DNA of 28,600 nt from Gyrodactylus bullatarudis (GCA_012064415.1 SSNU01000186.1:92769-121368), one strand, 5' to 3'. Positions 1-10,885 are shown, counted from the first letter of the stretch. The notes: generated by a model from the letters alone, not told the origin. Numbers and translations: made by a program.

Positions 1-1146
1 AAAAAGACAGAAGATAGAGCTGACTTTGAAAAATTAGCGTATGATCTGAAAGAAAGTAATAAATTGAAGGAGGGAACAGATATAGAAGATTTTAAGATAG
101 GATTGATGAGCATTTACAAAAGTTATAGAAAGAAGAAAACATTACATAAGAAACTTAGAAGAGAACACTTTGAGGGACTAAAAGAATTGACAAATAATAG
201 GGAACTAATCATTGCTCGACCAGATAAAGGAACAGGATTAGTTATTATAAAGAAAGAAGATTATATAAGAACAGGTTTGGATTTTCTTTCGAATGGTGAT
301 AAATTTGAAAGAAAAGAAATATTAAGAAATGAGTATAAGATGAAATAAGAAGAAAAAGAAATAGAAAAATCGAAAATAGATGCGAGATTAAAAGAAAAAA
401 TCTTGAGAAAGAACTCGATGCTGTCAATACTTTATTTATTTCTTACCTAAAACACACAAAATAGATCGCGAAAATATTCCGGATATTCTACCTATGAGAC
501 CAATCTTGGATATGTCAGCAAGTCCGCAGCACAATTTAGCAAAATGGTTATTAGATATTCTGAAGCCAATTCATAGCCATTTCAATCGACATATAGTGAA
601 AGATGTATTCCAATTCGTGGAAAAGGTTAAAGATTACCAGGTAACATCCAGAGAAATGATATCACTAGATATCAATGCGTTGTTCCCAAACATTCCGATA
701 GAAGAGACATTAAATATCATTGGCACATATGTCAACGAAAATAGGGACAATTTCGAATTAAGTAGAGAAGAAATAGTCAAGATATTAAGAATTTGCTGGA
801 CCAACGTACCGTTATCATTCCAAGATCAGGTGTACATCCAAAAAGACGGGATAGCAATGGGATCTCCACTTAGTCCGTTGTTAGCAGATATTTTCTTAGG
901 ATACTTGGAGAAGAATAGAATGGAAAAAATGAACATCTGAGCAAGAATAGTTCATCAATTAAGAAACACATTGTTAGGTGCGGTTGCGAGGCGAATGAAA
1001 GCAATTTCAAGATAATTTGTAAGAATTCAAGCGATCAAAGTATGGACCTTAAAAACAGAGAGAAATTTTATATCATGAAGGAAGATCCAAGTCTATGTAT
1101 CCAAAAGAACTATACATACAATTTAGAACTACCATGGCCGAATTGA
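1..1146 (+). pseudogene. Penelope-like element ORF: partial reverse transcriptase fused by deletion to GIY-YIG endonuclease tail
   Basis: The reading frame is already open at base 1, so the 5' end lies outside the window. Frame 1 (1-348) carries the PLE N-terminal RT block with ARPDKGTGLVIIKKEDY (about 205-257) and stops at 346. The next block lies in frame 2 (open from 407): LPKTHK at about 443-460, MRPILD at 494, SLDINALFPNIP at about 662-697 (RT motif A, with the first catalytic Asp) and GIAMGSPLSPLLADIF at 850-897. It stops at 938-940, before the YxDD motif. A third frame (about 943-1146) reads SNFKIICK and REKFYI and ends with PSLCIQK. This matches the end of the GIY-YIG domain in the PLE at 19599-19970, including the conserved Glu before YI. 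YxDD, the thumb, the linker and most of the endonuclease are therefore deleted. The family is telomerase-related retroelements that use target-primed reverse transcription. This copy cannot be active. Confidence 0.88.
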
Positions 1147-1253
1147 TTTTTAATTTTTCTTTTCTACCTACTAGAAAAGTTTTTTGGTTTTTCATCAATT
1201 GGAATTGCTCAAGAGAAATTTTTTTACAATTTTCATTCAAAACAATTTTATTA

Positions 1254-1316
1254 AATATTGAACCAGGAATTGAGACTGACGAGACCTGGCGAAATGTACA
1301 TATCTCTTTGAATATA
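1254..1316 (+). ncRNA. Type I hammerhead ribozyme in the 3' region of the Penelope-like element
   Basis: The core CTGACGA is at 1276-1282 and GAAA at 1291-1294. Stem II is very short (G1283-C1290). Stem III is AUG/UAU with one G-U pair, followed by C1304 as the cleavage nucleotide, so self-cleavage would fall between 1304 and 1305. Stem I pairs GAGA (1272-1275) with TCTT (1305-1308), and an outer part pairs ATATT (1255-1259) with AATAT (1311-1315). CCAGG at 1263-1267, in the internal loop of stem I, is complementary to CCTGG at 1285-1289 in loop II. It lies about 115 nt after the endonuclease stop, where PLE terminal repeats are known to carry hammerheads. Activity is inferred, not shown. Confidence 0.78.
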
Positions 1317-3954
1317 ATTCTTTTGTTATAATTTTAATTGATGAATATTTCCAACTATCCGGACGTATCTGAAAATGTACGTATATTTTTATCTAATAAT
1401 AATTTTCATTTTGACTTTCAAAAATTATTTTTTCATGGTTAAAACATCACAGTTTGATTGAGGCATAGGATTGTTCGGGGGAAAAAAAATTTTGTACCCT
1501 ATTAACTACCTTTATCAATAAAGAGTTTCATGAAAAGAGATTTAAGCATTTTCGAAATTCTAACTTGGATTTTAAAGCTAAAAAACTTTTTCCATAGATA
1601 ACTTATTTCAAAATCGTCGATAAAAATTATTAATTTTGATATTATATGTTGATGATAGCTTGTCGACAAACTCTCTTACGAAAACGAGTATGATGATGAT
1701 GATTAAAGTATTTTTCTTCATGACAAACTGATACAGAAATTGATGAAAAGTTTTTCCCATCTTCAATGTTGAGAAAAAATCGATTGCTGAGTGAATAATT
1801 TTTTTTACTTCTGAAACAATTTATTTTTAAATATTAAAGCTAAAAAGAGATACTTTTTTATTGTGTCAACTCATCCAATAATCGCTTAGGGGAAAAATAG
1901 TGACGTAAAAAATAGAGCAAGATATTTGAAAACAGGTTCTGTAAGTGTTTTAACCCTTTCTTGAGATTCGCCTTATACAGGGCGGGTATTGAAAACCATA
2001 AATTCTCAGTTATTACGCAAATTTAAAAAAAATCCCAAATAGTCTCAAAGATAAAGAATTCAAACTTTGATAAATTAATAAAAATTAGTTTACATCTGCT
2101 GTATTAAATCAACTTTCTTAGAAGGGGTCAAAAGGAATCCTTATTCCTTAGATCTCTCATTTAGAATCGTTTTATATTGATTGTGAGTCTTTCCTCAGTT
2201 GATTTTTCTTATCGTCTTCAAATTTTTATTTCTCAAATGACATATTCCAATTTAGGCCAAGGATAGGTTCCTATTATAAGCTGAATTTTCAAGGAGATCA
2301 CGAGATGTAAAAGCCATTTGGATGTCCCTAAATCATCAATCAATGTTTGAAAATGTAGTTGCATAATTAGATTTTCCCAAATGGGATCATGATAAATCTC
2401 TTTGAAAACTTGATCTAGATTTCTTAGCTTTTTGGCAAAAGAAGGAAGTTGAATTTAAAAATTAGGATGGAAAATTAGGTCTATTACTCTATTCTTCTGG
2501 TTATAATCAATACTCTAATCTGATTGGACAAAACTGATAGGGTTGAGATCATAGAAATATATAATTAGTATTTTATGTTTGACGAGCTTGTAGGACCATT
2601 GAAGAAGGCGTGGGTAGACAATCATCGTCAAAACGCTTGGGTGACCTATGGCTAAAAATTGTAATGTTGACTTAATTTTTCCTAAGATTTGGCATTTAGA
2701 GTTGGTGCTTTTTCCTAAATCCGAAAATTCAGATTTTTATTCCTGAAAGAAAGAATATAAGAGGGATTTGGAATGGTCTAATTTAGGTAAAACACAATAG
2801 ATTTTAAATCATCAAGGCTATTACAATCTAAAAAAATTATTTAGGTATCTATACGAGTAGAAAATAATATGTGATCATATGTCTTTTTTCTGGGCTCATA
2901 AGATAAAATGTAGAAAATTTTTTGGTATAGCCTAATTTTTTGCGTTAATTACCTCATATTCCTATCCCAACTAGAGATGGATTTTGCAAATTATCGATTT
3001 CCAGCCTGGGTCAAGATCTGAATGGGATCCTCTTGGGAATTAGAATGATGTATGAAACATATGGTCAAAAACATATAGGGCACTGCGAAACTCATGGATT
3101 CCCAAAATTATCATCTTTTTTAATAAATGATCGATAGATAGACACACGAAATACGCTCAATTATATGATTGGTTAATTTTTTTGGCCTTTGAATGCGTAA
3201 TAAAAGATTTAGAGGCTTGATTAAAGAATTTGAAAAATATTCAGGTATCCATATAAACAAATTCATTCAAATTTTGATTTGTTTTTATTTGATAGTTAAT
3301 TTTAAGGCATTGAAATTTCTTGATTTGTTTAAATGATTCAATATTTTAATTAAATTCGTTTATGCAGATCTCGAGATGAGGATTATTTTAATATTCTCAC
3401 TAGTCTGTGTGAATAGACTCAAAAGTAATTGTTGAATCATAATCAACACACTATCCTCTGCTAATAATTATTATAATTGCATTTATGAACTGGTTACAAA
3501 ATATTGATTGATTGGTATTAAAATTACGGTTATTCTAAAAAATAGCGTCAAATATTTTTTTTAATAACAGGATGAAAAATTTATTGAATTTTATTTCAGC
3601 CAAGTGTCTCAAGATAAGGGCTTAAATATTTTTCTTCTAATTATTTTCACTATTGCGTAAGGGGAGTAGGTCTTATCGAAAGAAATAGAAAATTCTCTCT
3701 TGTAGCAAAACAATTTTAATAGCTACACACACACATTTATATAATACCATTTTTTAAGACACACTTTAACTGGAGAGAGAGAATTTGATGTATCTTTTCA
3801 AAAGGAATTGAAAAGTATAAAATTTCTTTTTCTGTCGGTATAATTTCTATTCATTTGTATAAAAGTTTCGACGTTGCCATTTTTGTTAAATCTTTTATTT
3901 CGATTTTCACGAATTATTCTCTCCAAGTTTTTCTTGGAGAATCAAAGTTATCGA
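1317..3954. other. AT-rich stretch without recognisable gene
   Basis: No open frame here resembles a known protein. The stretch includes a short ATG-repeat run near 1690 and, at 2599-2633, a possible decayed hammerhead-like core (see findings). Otherwise it is diverged A/T-rich sequence that I cannot classify. A perfect hairpin (CTCCAAG, five T, CTTGGAG) occurs at 3921-3939, just before the next repeat. Confidence 0.6.
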
Positions 3955-4088
3955 TCAAAAGTTACTAGACGTGGATGAAATTTCTGTTTGGGATTTGAAT
4001 TTTGATTTCTTGATCATTTTCATTACTTGAGAATCAATAAAATTTCGATAATTCAAAATCCCTCGGCGAAAATCTGTCGAAATTTTAA
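3955..4088 (-). repeat. F330 interspersed repeat, partial copy
   Basis: The segment TTGATCATTTTCATTACTTG with the following ATTTCGATAATTCA recurs almost unchanged at about 15543-15590 (same orientation) and as its reverse complement at about 21099-21150. The copies share a body of roughly 330 bp, and this one keeps only the distal third. The family has no coding capacity, and I see no terminal inverted repeats or pol III promoter boxes. Its class is unresolved. Confidence 0.7.
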
Positions 4089-4136
4089 TTGCGGCTTTAT
4101 AGTTTAATTCTCATCCTTTATTTGCTCGAAAATGAA

Positions 4137-4442
4137 AAAAGGTGTCTAACAGCATTCAGAAACATATGTAGCGGATTCTTCGGCAATGTGAGAGTTGAAA
4201 ATCCACAATTAATTGTACAGGAGCTGTTAAACTCGTATGAGGATCTTGGATGCCTGATGAGCCTTAAGATACATTTTCTAAAACATCATATGAATATATT
4301 TCCTGAAGAACCTCTAGGAAATTTTTCAGATAAACAAGGCGAAAAATTTCATCAAGATATGAAATTCATCGAAGAGAGATATGCAGATGATAACATTAAA
4401 AATTGCCTGTCCGACTACTCTTGGTTAATTGCAAAAATATAA
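4137..4442 (+). pseudogene. C-terminal fragment of an uncharacterised arthropod-type protein, probably repeat-associated
   Basis: About 100 residues are recognisable, ending in TAA at 4440. The conserved pattern is an LTAFRNICSGFFGN-like start, then EDLGCLMSLKIHFLKHHM, FPEE, FSDKQGEKFHQD, an ERY block and a final LSDYSWLI. From memory of protein family patterns, this arrangement (MSxKxHFL, FxDxxGExFHQD, RY, DYxW) is shared by many unannotated proteins of arthropods and cnidarians found in large numbers of copies per genome. It is therefore probably transposon-derived. No function is established for it. No start codon or upstream domain is visible: a repeat copy (3955-4088) sits directly before it, and no splice signals were assigned. 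It could be the last exon of a larger gene, but an orphan fragment is more likely. Confidence 0.6.
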
Positions 4443-4583
4443 AAAATTTATACTAAAAAGCTTTATTCATGATTTAATAAAAAAGTTAATTGAGAAAATC
4501 ACATGATTAAACTCGAAAAAATCTCCCCATTTCATTGGCTCATACTTAAGACTGACCTCTAATCTGATTGGTTGTATAGTAAA

Positions 4584-5301
4584 GCATGCCATGCATTGTC
4601 TAGACTTGATTCGTATGAGACATTTTGAGCCCCAAAAGATGAAGTAAGTTCATTATTTCAATCTAATTCATGTACTTCTAAATATTCCAGCAATATATTA
4701 TTCAAAATATTTATTTTAATTGGCGAAAAGAGTTTACAATACATATAGTACAGTATATTACCAAGGAAATACCAATTTTGAACAACACCTTAAAAAGTCC
4801 AATTTTACACATAAAGACAATGTCTGACAGAGTTGAAAGTGGTCTCATTCGAAAGAGCAGAAAATTCTGATCTAGGGTGCCCAAGAAAATTTTGAAATTT
4901 GATATATTTGAAACCGTGAGTCAATTTGAAAACACAAATTTTCACTAGAATTTTATGTTTTTTTTTCAATAAATTTTACTTGATTTTATTTTTTGCGCAA
5001 ATTTTTTCTCTTTCACCCGTTCATATGTACACCAATCGACGCGGAATTTAATTTCCTATTTAATGATATTCAGTTGTTGGGCAATTAGTTAATTTCTCTT
5101 AATGATTTTAATCAATTAGTAACTCCAGTTTTGGGAAAATTCGAAATTTTCGTTTTTTGCGAACATCTCCAAAACTGAATACAATTCGGAGATTCTGAGA
5201 CCAGATACACAATCTGCGTCAAATTTCGGATCAGGATCATTCTAGTTTATCTTGATATCCCCAGATTGAAAAAAAAGTGACACGCCGTGTATTTACAGGT
5301 T
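4584..5301. repeat. Twin repeat, copy 1 (uninterrupted)
   Basis: The copy runs from GCATGCCATGCATTGTCTAG to about CACGCCGTGT and the following CAGGTT. It matches 6991-7491 followed by 10499-10677 with scattered substitutions. Copy 1 has a ~25 nt stretch (around 4868-4892) that copy 2 lacks. Near the 3' end, CAGTTTTGG and CCAAAACTG form an inverted pair. I find no terminal inverted repeats and no coding potential. It is an unclassified interspersed repeat, and it preserves the empty site of the retrotransposon inserted in copy 2. Confidence 0.85.
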
Positions 5302-6990
5302 ATTTAGATATTTTCATCATGAAAATTTCTCATTAGACCTTCAACAAATCAAATCAAATTTAGACTTATGCAAACCGATTTCAAACTTATCCAATTAGAT
5401 TTTGATTTTTTTCATTTTATGCCTAATCATAAATTATTAGCACTTTTCTGCATTGATATTTTTCACCGCATAATATGGATATTAGATTATTTGATATTAT
5501 AAGTATTTTATAAAGTTAGTTCTCATTTCTTAACCAACCAGTGTTTAGGCTATTAATCTGAAAAAATATACAATTTATATACAAATATTTTGAAATTCAT
5601 TGGATAATTTCAAAATTTTCCAAATTCAAATAAGCTAGAATGCTTTTCTTCAGATTTTGTTGTTAAAGGGCATAATTTCATTCAGAGTTTATAATATGCA
5701 TAGGGAGTTTTCCATTTAGCCTATTCATGAGTAACATCATGTAATAAATACCTTAAAACTCTCAAAAGCTACAGGAACCATGCTGGAGAAAAAACAATCG
5801 AGTTTTGTTAATTTACGTATTCCATTTAGTATGAAAGTGAATTTGACTTTTCTTCGAAATCAGGAGGGACCCAGTGATTAGACCATTAAAGGTCAAAGAT
5901 AAAATTTTTATCTTAGAAATTAAACTATTCGACTTCTTCGATTTGGAAGTTTACGTGCTTGAAGAGGATAATTCTAAATGTAAATTTCGTTCCAATTACC
6001 TCAGTTATTAGTTAGTTAGGGTAATTATCGGAGAAGAGAATGGGACATTTGGCAAAATTTGATTATATACCAAAGAGTAAAGACAACTCTACTCAGTAAA
6101 TCGAATATATGTGGCTAATAAATGTAAGTAGGAAGAAAGTGCATAACAACAAACTCTGTACAGTTTCATGAATCTCGAACATCTCTCTTCTTTTCTATAG
6201 TATTTTTGATGTTCGAGTCGTGATCAATTGCAATTGATTTTTAGAGTTATTCACGTAAAGTTCATTAATTCAAAGTAAATTTCAGTACAGAGCATGTTGA
6301 GAATAGTTTCTCGTCTCCTTATCTGCAAATATACCATAAGGCTGGGTAAAAGATAATAAGGTCTTGAGTAAACATGTTATTAAAATGACCAACCTTCTCT
6401 GATAGAATGATTGAAAATTCTGAATCAAATTTCTGCTCAAAATATATACAACCAAGCCAAAAATTCGTTTAATTGAGTAATCTGAAGACTAGATTTCATT
6501 GTAATATACCCAACCTATTTCCAAAGCCTCATCCAGATGTTTTGAGATAGTCAAGTACCTTCATAACCTATTCAATCAAGTCATTGTTTTTTAAATACTT
6601 GTTTCAATCAATGGGGACCCTAGTTACATGCTATCGGTTAAAATGCCACTTGAATCTCAGCATCAGCTGAAATTAACACCTGCTCTAGTTGCAAATCATC
6701 AAATGGATCCAACTCTAGTAACCGAATTTCTGCAGTTTAAGTTTATTATGAAATTCGCGCAAGATTTATTTTCGTTCTGACTATGAAGGATCCTAATTCG
6801 ATTTCATGTAGTAATCCAACTTTTTGGTCGATTGTTGACTTTTTGATGGTAAAATTATTTTAAAAATATGAATTCGAATATATAATACTTCATAAAACTT
6901 TATAACTCTAAGCTCTGAGATCCAGTGCATTTTTGTGAGTTTTGGAATCTTGGCTTTAGCCAGCTAAAATATGCTTTTCAAGACTTTTAT
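5302..6990. other. AT-rich stretch without recognisable gene
   Basis: No coding similarity, RNA gene or clear repeat structure was recognised between the two twin repeat copies. The sequence directly upstream of the two copies is not alike, so they are separate insertions or duplications rather than one large tandem duplication. Confidence 0.55.
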
Positions 6991-7491
6991 GCATGCCATG
7001 TATTGTCTAGACTTGATTCGCATGAGATATTTTGAGCCCCAAAAGATGAAGTAAGTTCGTTTTGTCAATCTAATTCATTATTTCTAAATATTCCATGCAT
7101 ATATTATTCAAAATATTTATTTTAATAAAGAGTTTACAATACATATAGTACAGTATATTACCAAGGAAATACCCATTTTGAACAACATCTTAAAAAGTCT
7201 AATTTTACACCTGAAGACGATGTCTGACAGAGTTGAAAGTGGTCTTATTCGAAAGAGCAGAAAATTTTGAAATTTGATCTATTTGAAGTCGTGAGTCAAT
7301 TTGAAAACACAAATTTTCACTAGAATTTTATGTTTTTTTTTCAATAAATTTTACTTGATTTTATTTTTTGCGCAAATTTTTTCTCTTTCACCCGTTCATA
7401 TGTACACCAATCGACGCGGAATTTAATTTCCTATTTAATGATATTCAGTTGTTGGGCAATTAGTTAATTTCTCTTAATGATTTTGATCAAT
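6991..7491. repeat. Twin repeat, copy 2, left part
   Basis: This part aligns with 4584-5110 of copy 1, including the long near-identical stretch that ends in TTAATGATTTTGATCAAT. Similarity stops abruptly at 7491, where the non-LTR element begins. The remainder of this copy resumes at 10499. Confidence 0.85.
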
Positions 7492-7767
7492 GAATCTCGC
7501 AAACGCTTCATGTCAATGCCTCCTAGAATTGATGCTGATCATGGCCATAATTTCGACGACTCCAAGGATATAAATGTTGACCTCGATTCTTCTAAATCTC
7601 ATAATCTCTTAAAGTCTGATAATGATGTCCTTGAAGATGTTGTTGGTGTCTCCTCTTTTTGTTCTAAGGCAGTTGACGTTTCTTCTCGCCCTGCAACTAG
7701 TCTTTGTGACCAAAATGCAATTCCATCAGGCAAAGCTGCTACATCAATTCAACAGTCCTTTCTGTGA
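7492..7767 (+). pseudogene. 5' coding remnant of the non-LTR element (ORF1 end or ORF2 N-terminus)
   Basis: Frame 1 is open from the insertion junction to TGA at 7765-7767. The ~90 residues are rich in Asp and Ser (for example VDLDSSKSHN and DNDVLEDVVG) and show no zinc knuckle or RNA-binding motif. The endonuclease frame starts just before this stop in a different frame. This may therefore be the tail of a 5'-truncated ORF1 or an N-terminal leader of ORF2 separated by a frameshift. The first six residues of the open frame are twin repeat sequence, so that apparent start is not biological. Confidence 0.5.
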
Positions 7768-8630
7768 GTTAAGAGGTTTCTTTTTATTGAATGTAAGGTC
7801 TCTATTGTCTAAGAACTCCTTTACTCATATCTCTAATGTTATTGCTTCTTATAATCCTCTTATATTTTTTATTACTGAGACCTGGCTTAAACCTGGTTTG
7901 CCTGATTCCATGTTTCATATCCATCGCTATAAATTAATTAGATCAGATAGATTACTTTCTACTGGGGGTGGTGTCTGTCTCTATATTCATGATTCAATAG
8001 TTATCAAATCTATAAAGGTTATCACTTTCCCAACTCAAATCATTTTCTTAAGAATTTTTTTAAACAATCGTTTACTTTCCTTTATACTGCTGTATCGTCC
8101 GCCTCTTGGTAGTAAATTCTATATCAACGATGATGATCTCATTACTAGCCTGTATTCTTTGATCCCTAACTCTTTCTCTAGTCTAACCATTTAGGCGATT
8201 TTAATTTTCCCTCCGTTGATAATAAGCCTATAGTTCCAGCCAATCATGATATGCTTATTTCGAGATTCAACTTAAAACAAATAGTTACTATGCCTACTCG
8301 TTTTAATAATATTCTGGATCTTGTTTTCACTTACTCGTTTACCTCATCTTCCGCAACTTCAATACATTTCTCGGATCATAATCTAATTCAAATTAAATCT
8401 GATGGTCTGTCACAATACGCGATGTTCTACTCTAATGTGAAAAGAACGGTTGACTTCAAAAGACTAAACTTTCTGTATTCCCGTTATAAGGACTTTCTTT
8501 TTTACAGTGATAATTTTAATTCTTTCATATTTAATTTCCTAATTTCTAATTCTACCAGAGTTACGATTAATTCCCGAAAAACTCTTAACTCCCTTGACGA
8601 TCTTGATCTGGTTTGCATCGATTCCTTCAA
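7764..8630 (+). pseudogene. APE-type endonuclease domain of the non-LTR element (frameshifted)
   Basis: Apurinic/apyrimidinic-like endonucleases of non-LTR elements nick target DNA to prime reverse transcription. Frame 2 gives LNVRSLLSK (about 7787-7813; Asn of motif 1), ITETWLKPG (about 7871-7897; catalytic Glu), SDRLLSTGGGVCLYI, and a YRPP block (about 8092-8103; conserved Tyr), and stops at 8192-8194. A +2/-1 frame change follows immediately. Frame 1 from 8194 reads GDFNFP (Asp/Asn motif), then NNILDLVFT and FSDHNLI (about 8371-8391; the Asp-His pair). All catalytic motifs are thus present but split between two frames. Frame 1 then fails at an A run near 8630, and the polypeptide continues in frame 3. 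Confidence 0.85.
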
Positions 8631-10180
8631 AAAAAAATTATTTCCAAAGATCTCAAATTTTGTCCTAGAAGAGGTTGGTCTAAATTCAAACAACTCTTGA
8701 ACTTTAATAGACACTCTTCCATTATTAATTTTACTAATCTGGACGATAATTCATTCTGTGAAAAAGTAAACAATTACTTTGTCACCTCTTTTAATTCGCC
8801 TGAAAATATAGAGCTACTACCTTGTTCCTCCTCTCCGCCTTTTATAACACCTTCACTTATTATTGAGCTTATGGTATCGGCCAAAACTAAAACTTGAATT
8901 GATTCCAACTTTAACTCTTTCAACCTCATCAAGGCTCTCCCTCCTTGCTTTCTTATTAACTTAGCGAATTTTATAAACCTTTGTTTCGTTTCAAACGCTA
9001 TCCCTGATGATTGGTTCCTCATTACAATCACTCCTATCTCCAAGTCTAAAAATATTCAAATTTCTCTGATTTAAGACCGATCTCTTCTTTAAATATCTTT
9101 CTTACGATAATCGATAGATTTCTCACCTCCTTAATTTCCGATGCACTTCCCTTTCCCTTCTCTGATCCTACTCAACATGGTTTTATTAGATCCAAAAGTA
9201 CATGTTCTAATATACTAGATTTTCTTAATTACTCGTTGCCTCTTAAATCTTCCAGTAAATTCATTATTATTCATTTTATTGATCTTTCGAAAGCCTTTTA
9301 CCGCCTCAAATTCTCTTATATATTTTCAATAAACTCATTTGTTTAGGTGTGGATAATTCTCTTATTAATATGATTATTCTTTTTCTTACGCGTCGCAAAC
9401 AATCGGTTAAATTCAATTCCTTTACTAGTTCTTATTGTGAAATTTCCTCAGGCGTTCCTCAAGGTTCTTCTTTAGGTCCTTTGCTTTTTAATTTATGCAT
9501 GTCGGATATCCAAATTCCTGACAACATTGGTAAGATTTTTAAATACGCGGATGATATTAAAATTGTCTATAATGTGAACAACTCTCTCGACATTATAAAA
9601 ATTAATAATTATTTTGATTCCTTCAAAAATGTTCTTTCTAAAATGGGCCTGGAAATCAATAGATCTAAGTGTAAACTCCTTTTGCCCAATGGTCTCCCTG
9701 ATACCTTTCTCTCTAACCTTCACCTTCCTGGTGAGTTCGTCAACAGTACTATCTAGGTTTTGAATTGGATGCTTCCTTAAAAATTGCTCCTTTGTCTAAT
9801 ATTGGTCTGATTAACTCCCTTATCTACGTAATTAATAGATTCTCCTTTCCACTGGTCTTAAAATCTCGGGTTATAAAACATTTATTCTTCCTCATTTGGA
9901 TTACCTTTTGCCTCTCCTTCCTCATATCAATAACTCTAATTCGCTTACCATTGAAAAATTTCGCCTCTTTCTCCGAACCAATCCGTAAATGTTATTCCCT
10001 CCGTTACACAGCCTACTCATACCATTTTCTCCTCAATCAATTTAGATGTTTAGACTCTAAATTTACGCTCTCGGATTGTGATAACCTTTATGATCTAAAA
10101 TCAATAATCTCTTATTTAAGAACTAAACTTGATTACTCTTTGTCTCTTCTTTACTCTAATTTACATTTGACTGAATAAGT
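8631..10180 (+). pseudogene. Reverse transcriptase domain of the non-LTR element (several frameshifts and a stop)
   Basis: The RT reads in order. RRGWSKFKQLLNF and SFCEKVNNYF (about 8667-8780) form the linker. A TGA at 8895-8897 is followed by IDSNFNSFNL, LPPCF and IPDDWFLITITPISKS (to about 9051). A frame change gives SDLRPISSLN (9065-9094), QHGFIRSKST and FIDLSKAFYRLKF (to about 9312; motif A). A further frame change near 9320 gives CLGVDNS, SGVPQGSSLGPLLFNL (about 9445-9492; motif B) and KYADDIKI (about 9541-9564; catalytic YADD intact). A last change near 9752 gives YLGFELDASLK and the C-terminal region, ending with TAA at 10176-10178. The coding capacity is dead, but all core motifs remain visible. 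Length and motif order fit the CR1/Jockey group. Confidence 0.88.
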
Positions 10181-10498
10181 CCCCTTTTTGAGACCTTTTA
10201 CATTCAATAAAGTTAAACCTCTGACTGTGAGATAAAAGTTTGAATTGATTTAGCCCCTGGCTTGTTGTCGTTGCACACTTTGCAATCAATTTCTATTCAG
10301 TGTGTATTAGAGACTAATTCTGCTGAAGGACCTTAAGAGGATGTGCCTACCGCAGAAACCCAGGATGTCTCGTCTTGCTTGTGGATTTTATGATTTTTAA
10401 AAAAAAACTATATTTTGAACATCTATGATTTCTCTGTACATATTTATCTTATTTATATCAATTTACATACATAATATAATGTTGCAATTTCAAAAAAA
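10181..10498 (+). other. 3' untranslated region and A-rich tail of the non-LTR element
   Basis: This is non-coding sequence between the RT stop and the resumption of the twin repeat. It holds a less A/T-biased block (about 10250-10370) and ends GTTGCAATTTC followed by eight A. Nothing further is recognised. It probably contains the 3' recognition region used for reverse transcription, by analogy with the family. Confidence 0.65.
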
Positions 10499-10677
10499 AC
10501 TCCAGTTTTGGGAAAATTCGAAATTTTCGTTTTTTGCGAACATCTCCAAAACTGAATACAATTCGGAGATTTTGAGACCAGATACAGAATCTGCGTTAAA
10601 TTTCGGATCAGGATCACTTTAGTATATTCTGATATCTCCGGATCGAAAAAATGAGTGACACGCCGTGTCATCAGGTT
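10499..10677. repeat. Twin repeat, copy 2, right part
   Basis: ACTCCAGTTTTGGG onward matches copy 1 from about 5119 to 5301, including GATACAGAATCTGCG, GGATCAGGATCA and the GTGACACGCCGTGT end. It completes the copy interrupted at 7491. Confidence 0.85.
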
Positions 10678-10885
10678 AAAAGCCAACCTGTAATTAGCGA
10701 GGTGAGAAATGTAAAGACACGCCCAACAACGAGGAGAAAACGGGACAGACATAGCGGGCAACTGCAAATTACAACTTTCATCAAAAAGCAAAAGCAATTT
10801 TCAGATTGAAAGAAAATAACCTCCCACCCTCATTCCTCCCGAGCAATCAATCAACCGATATTGACCAATGGAAGGGCACAAATTT

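Larger units (their letters stand above)
7492..10498 (+). mobile_element. Non-LTR retrotransposon (CR1/L2/Jockey-like group), decayed, inserted into the twin repeat
   Basis: The boundaries are set by where twin repeat similarity stops (7491) and resumes (ACTCCAGTTTTGGG at 10499). The ~3.0 kb insert encodes, on the + strand, a short N-terminal region, an APE-type endonuclease and a reverse transcriptase. A ~320 nt 3' UTR follows and ends in an eight-A run at the junction. That order and the A-rich 3' end fit target-primed reverse transcription. The empty site reads ATCAATTAGTAACTCC. The bases TAGTA are missing from both flanks and no target-site duplication is visible. The 5' end is probably truncated, because no full ORF1 is present. 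The exact clade cannot be fixed by eye. Confidence 0.85.

Noticed and set aside
245..427. Minus-strand ORF of 60 codons
   Set aside because: It is antisense to the PLE reverse transcriptase and consists of Phe/Leu/Ser-rich shadow sequence.
1095..1331. Plus-strand ORF of 78 codons across the PLE 3' end
   Set aside because: It reads out of frame through the GIY-YIG tail and through the hammerhead. No protein motif.
1688..1704. Short ATG/GAT trinucleotide run
   Set aside because: It is only a few units long, an ordinary microsatellite seed.
7211..7237. CTGAAGA...GAAA in twin repeat copy 2, hammerhead-like spacing
   Set aside because: Copy 1 reads ATAAAGA at the same place, no stem II closes the core, and no stem III/UH cleavage site follows.
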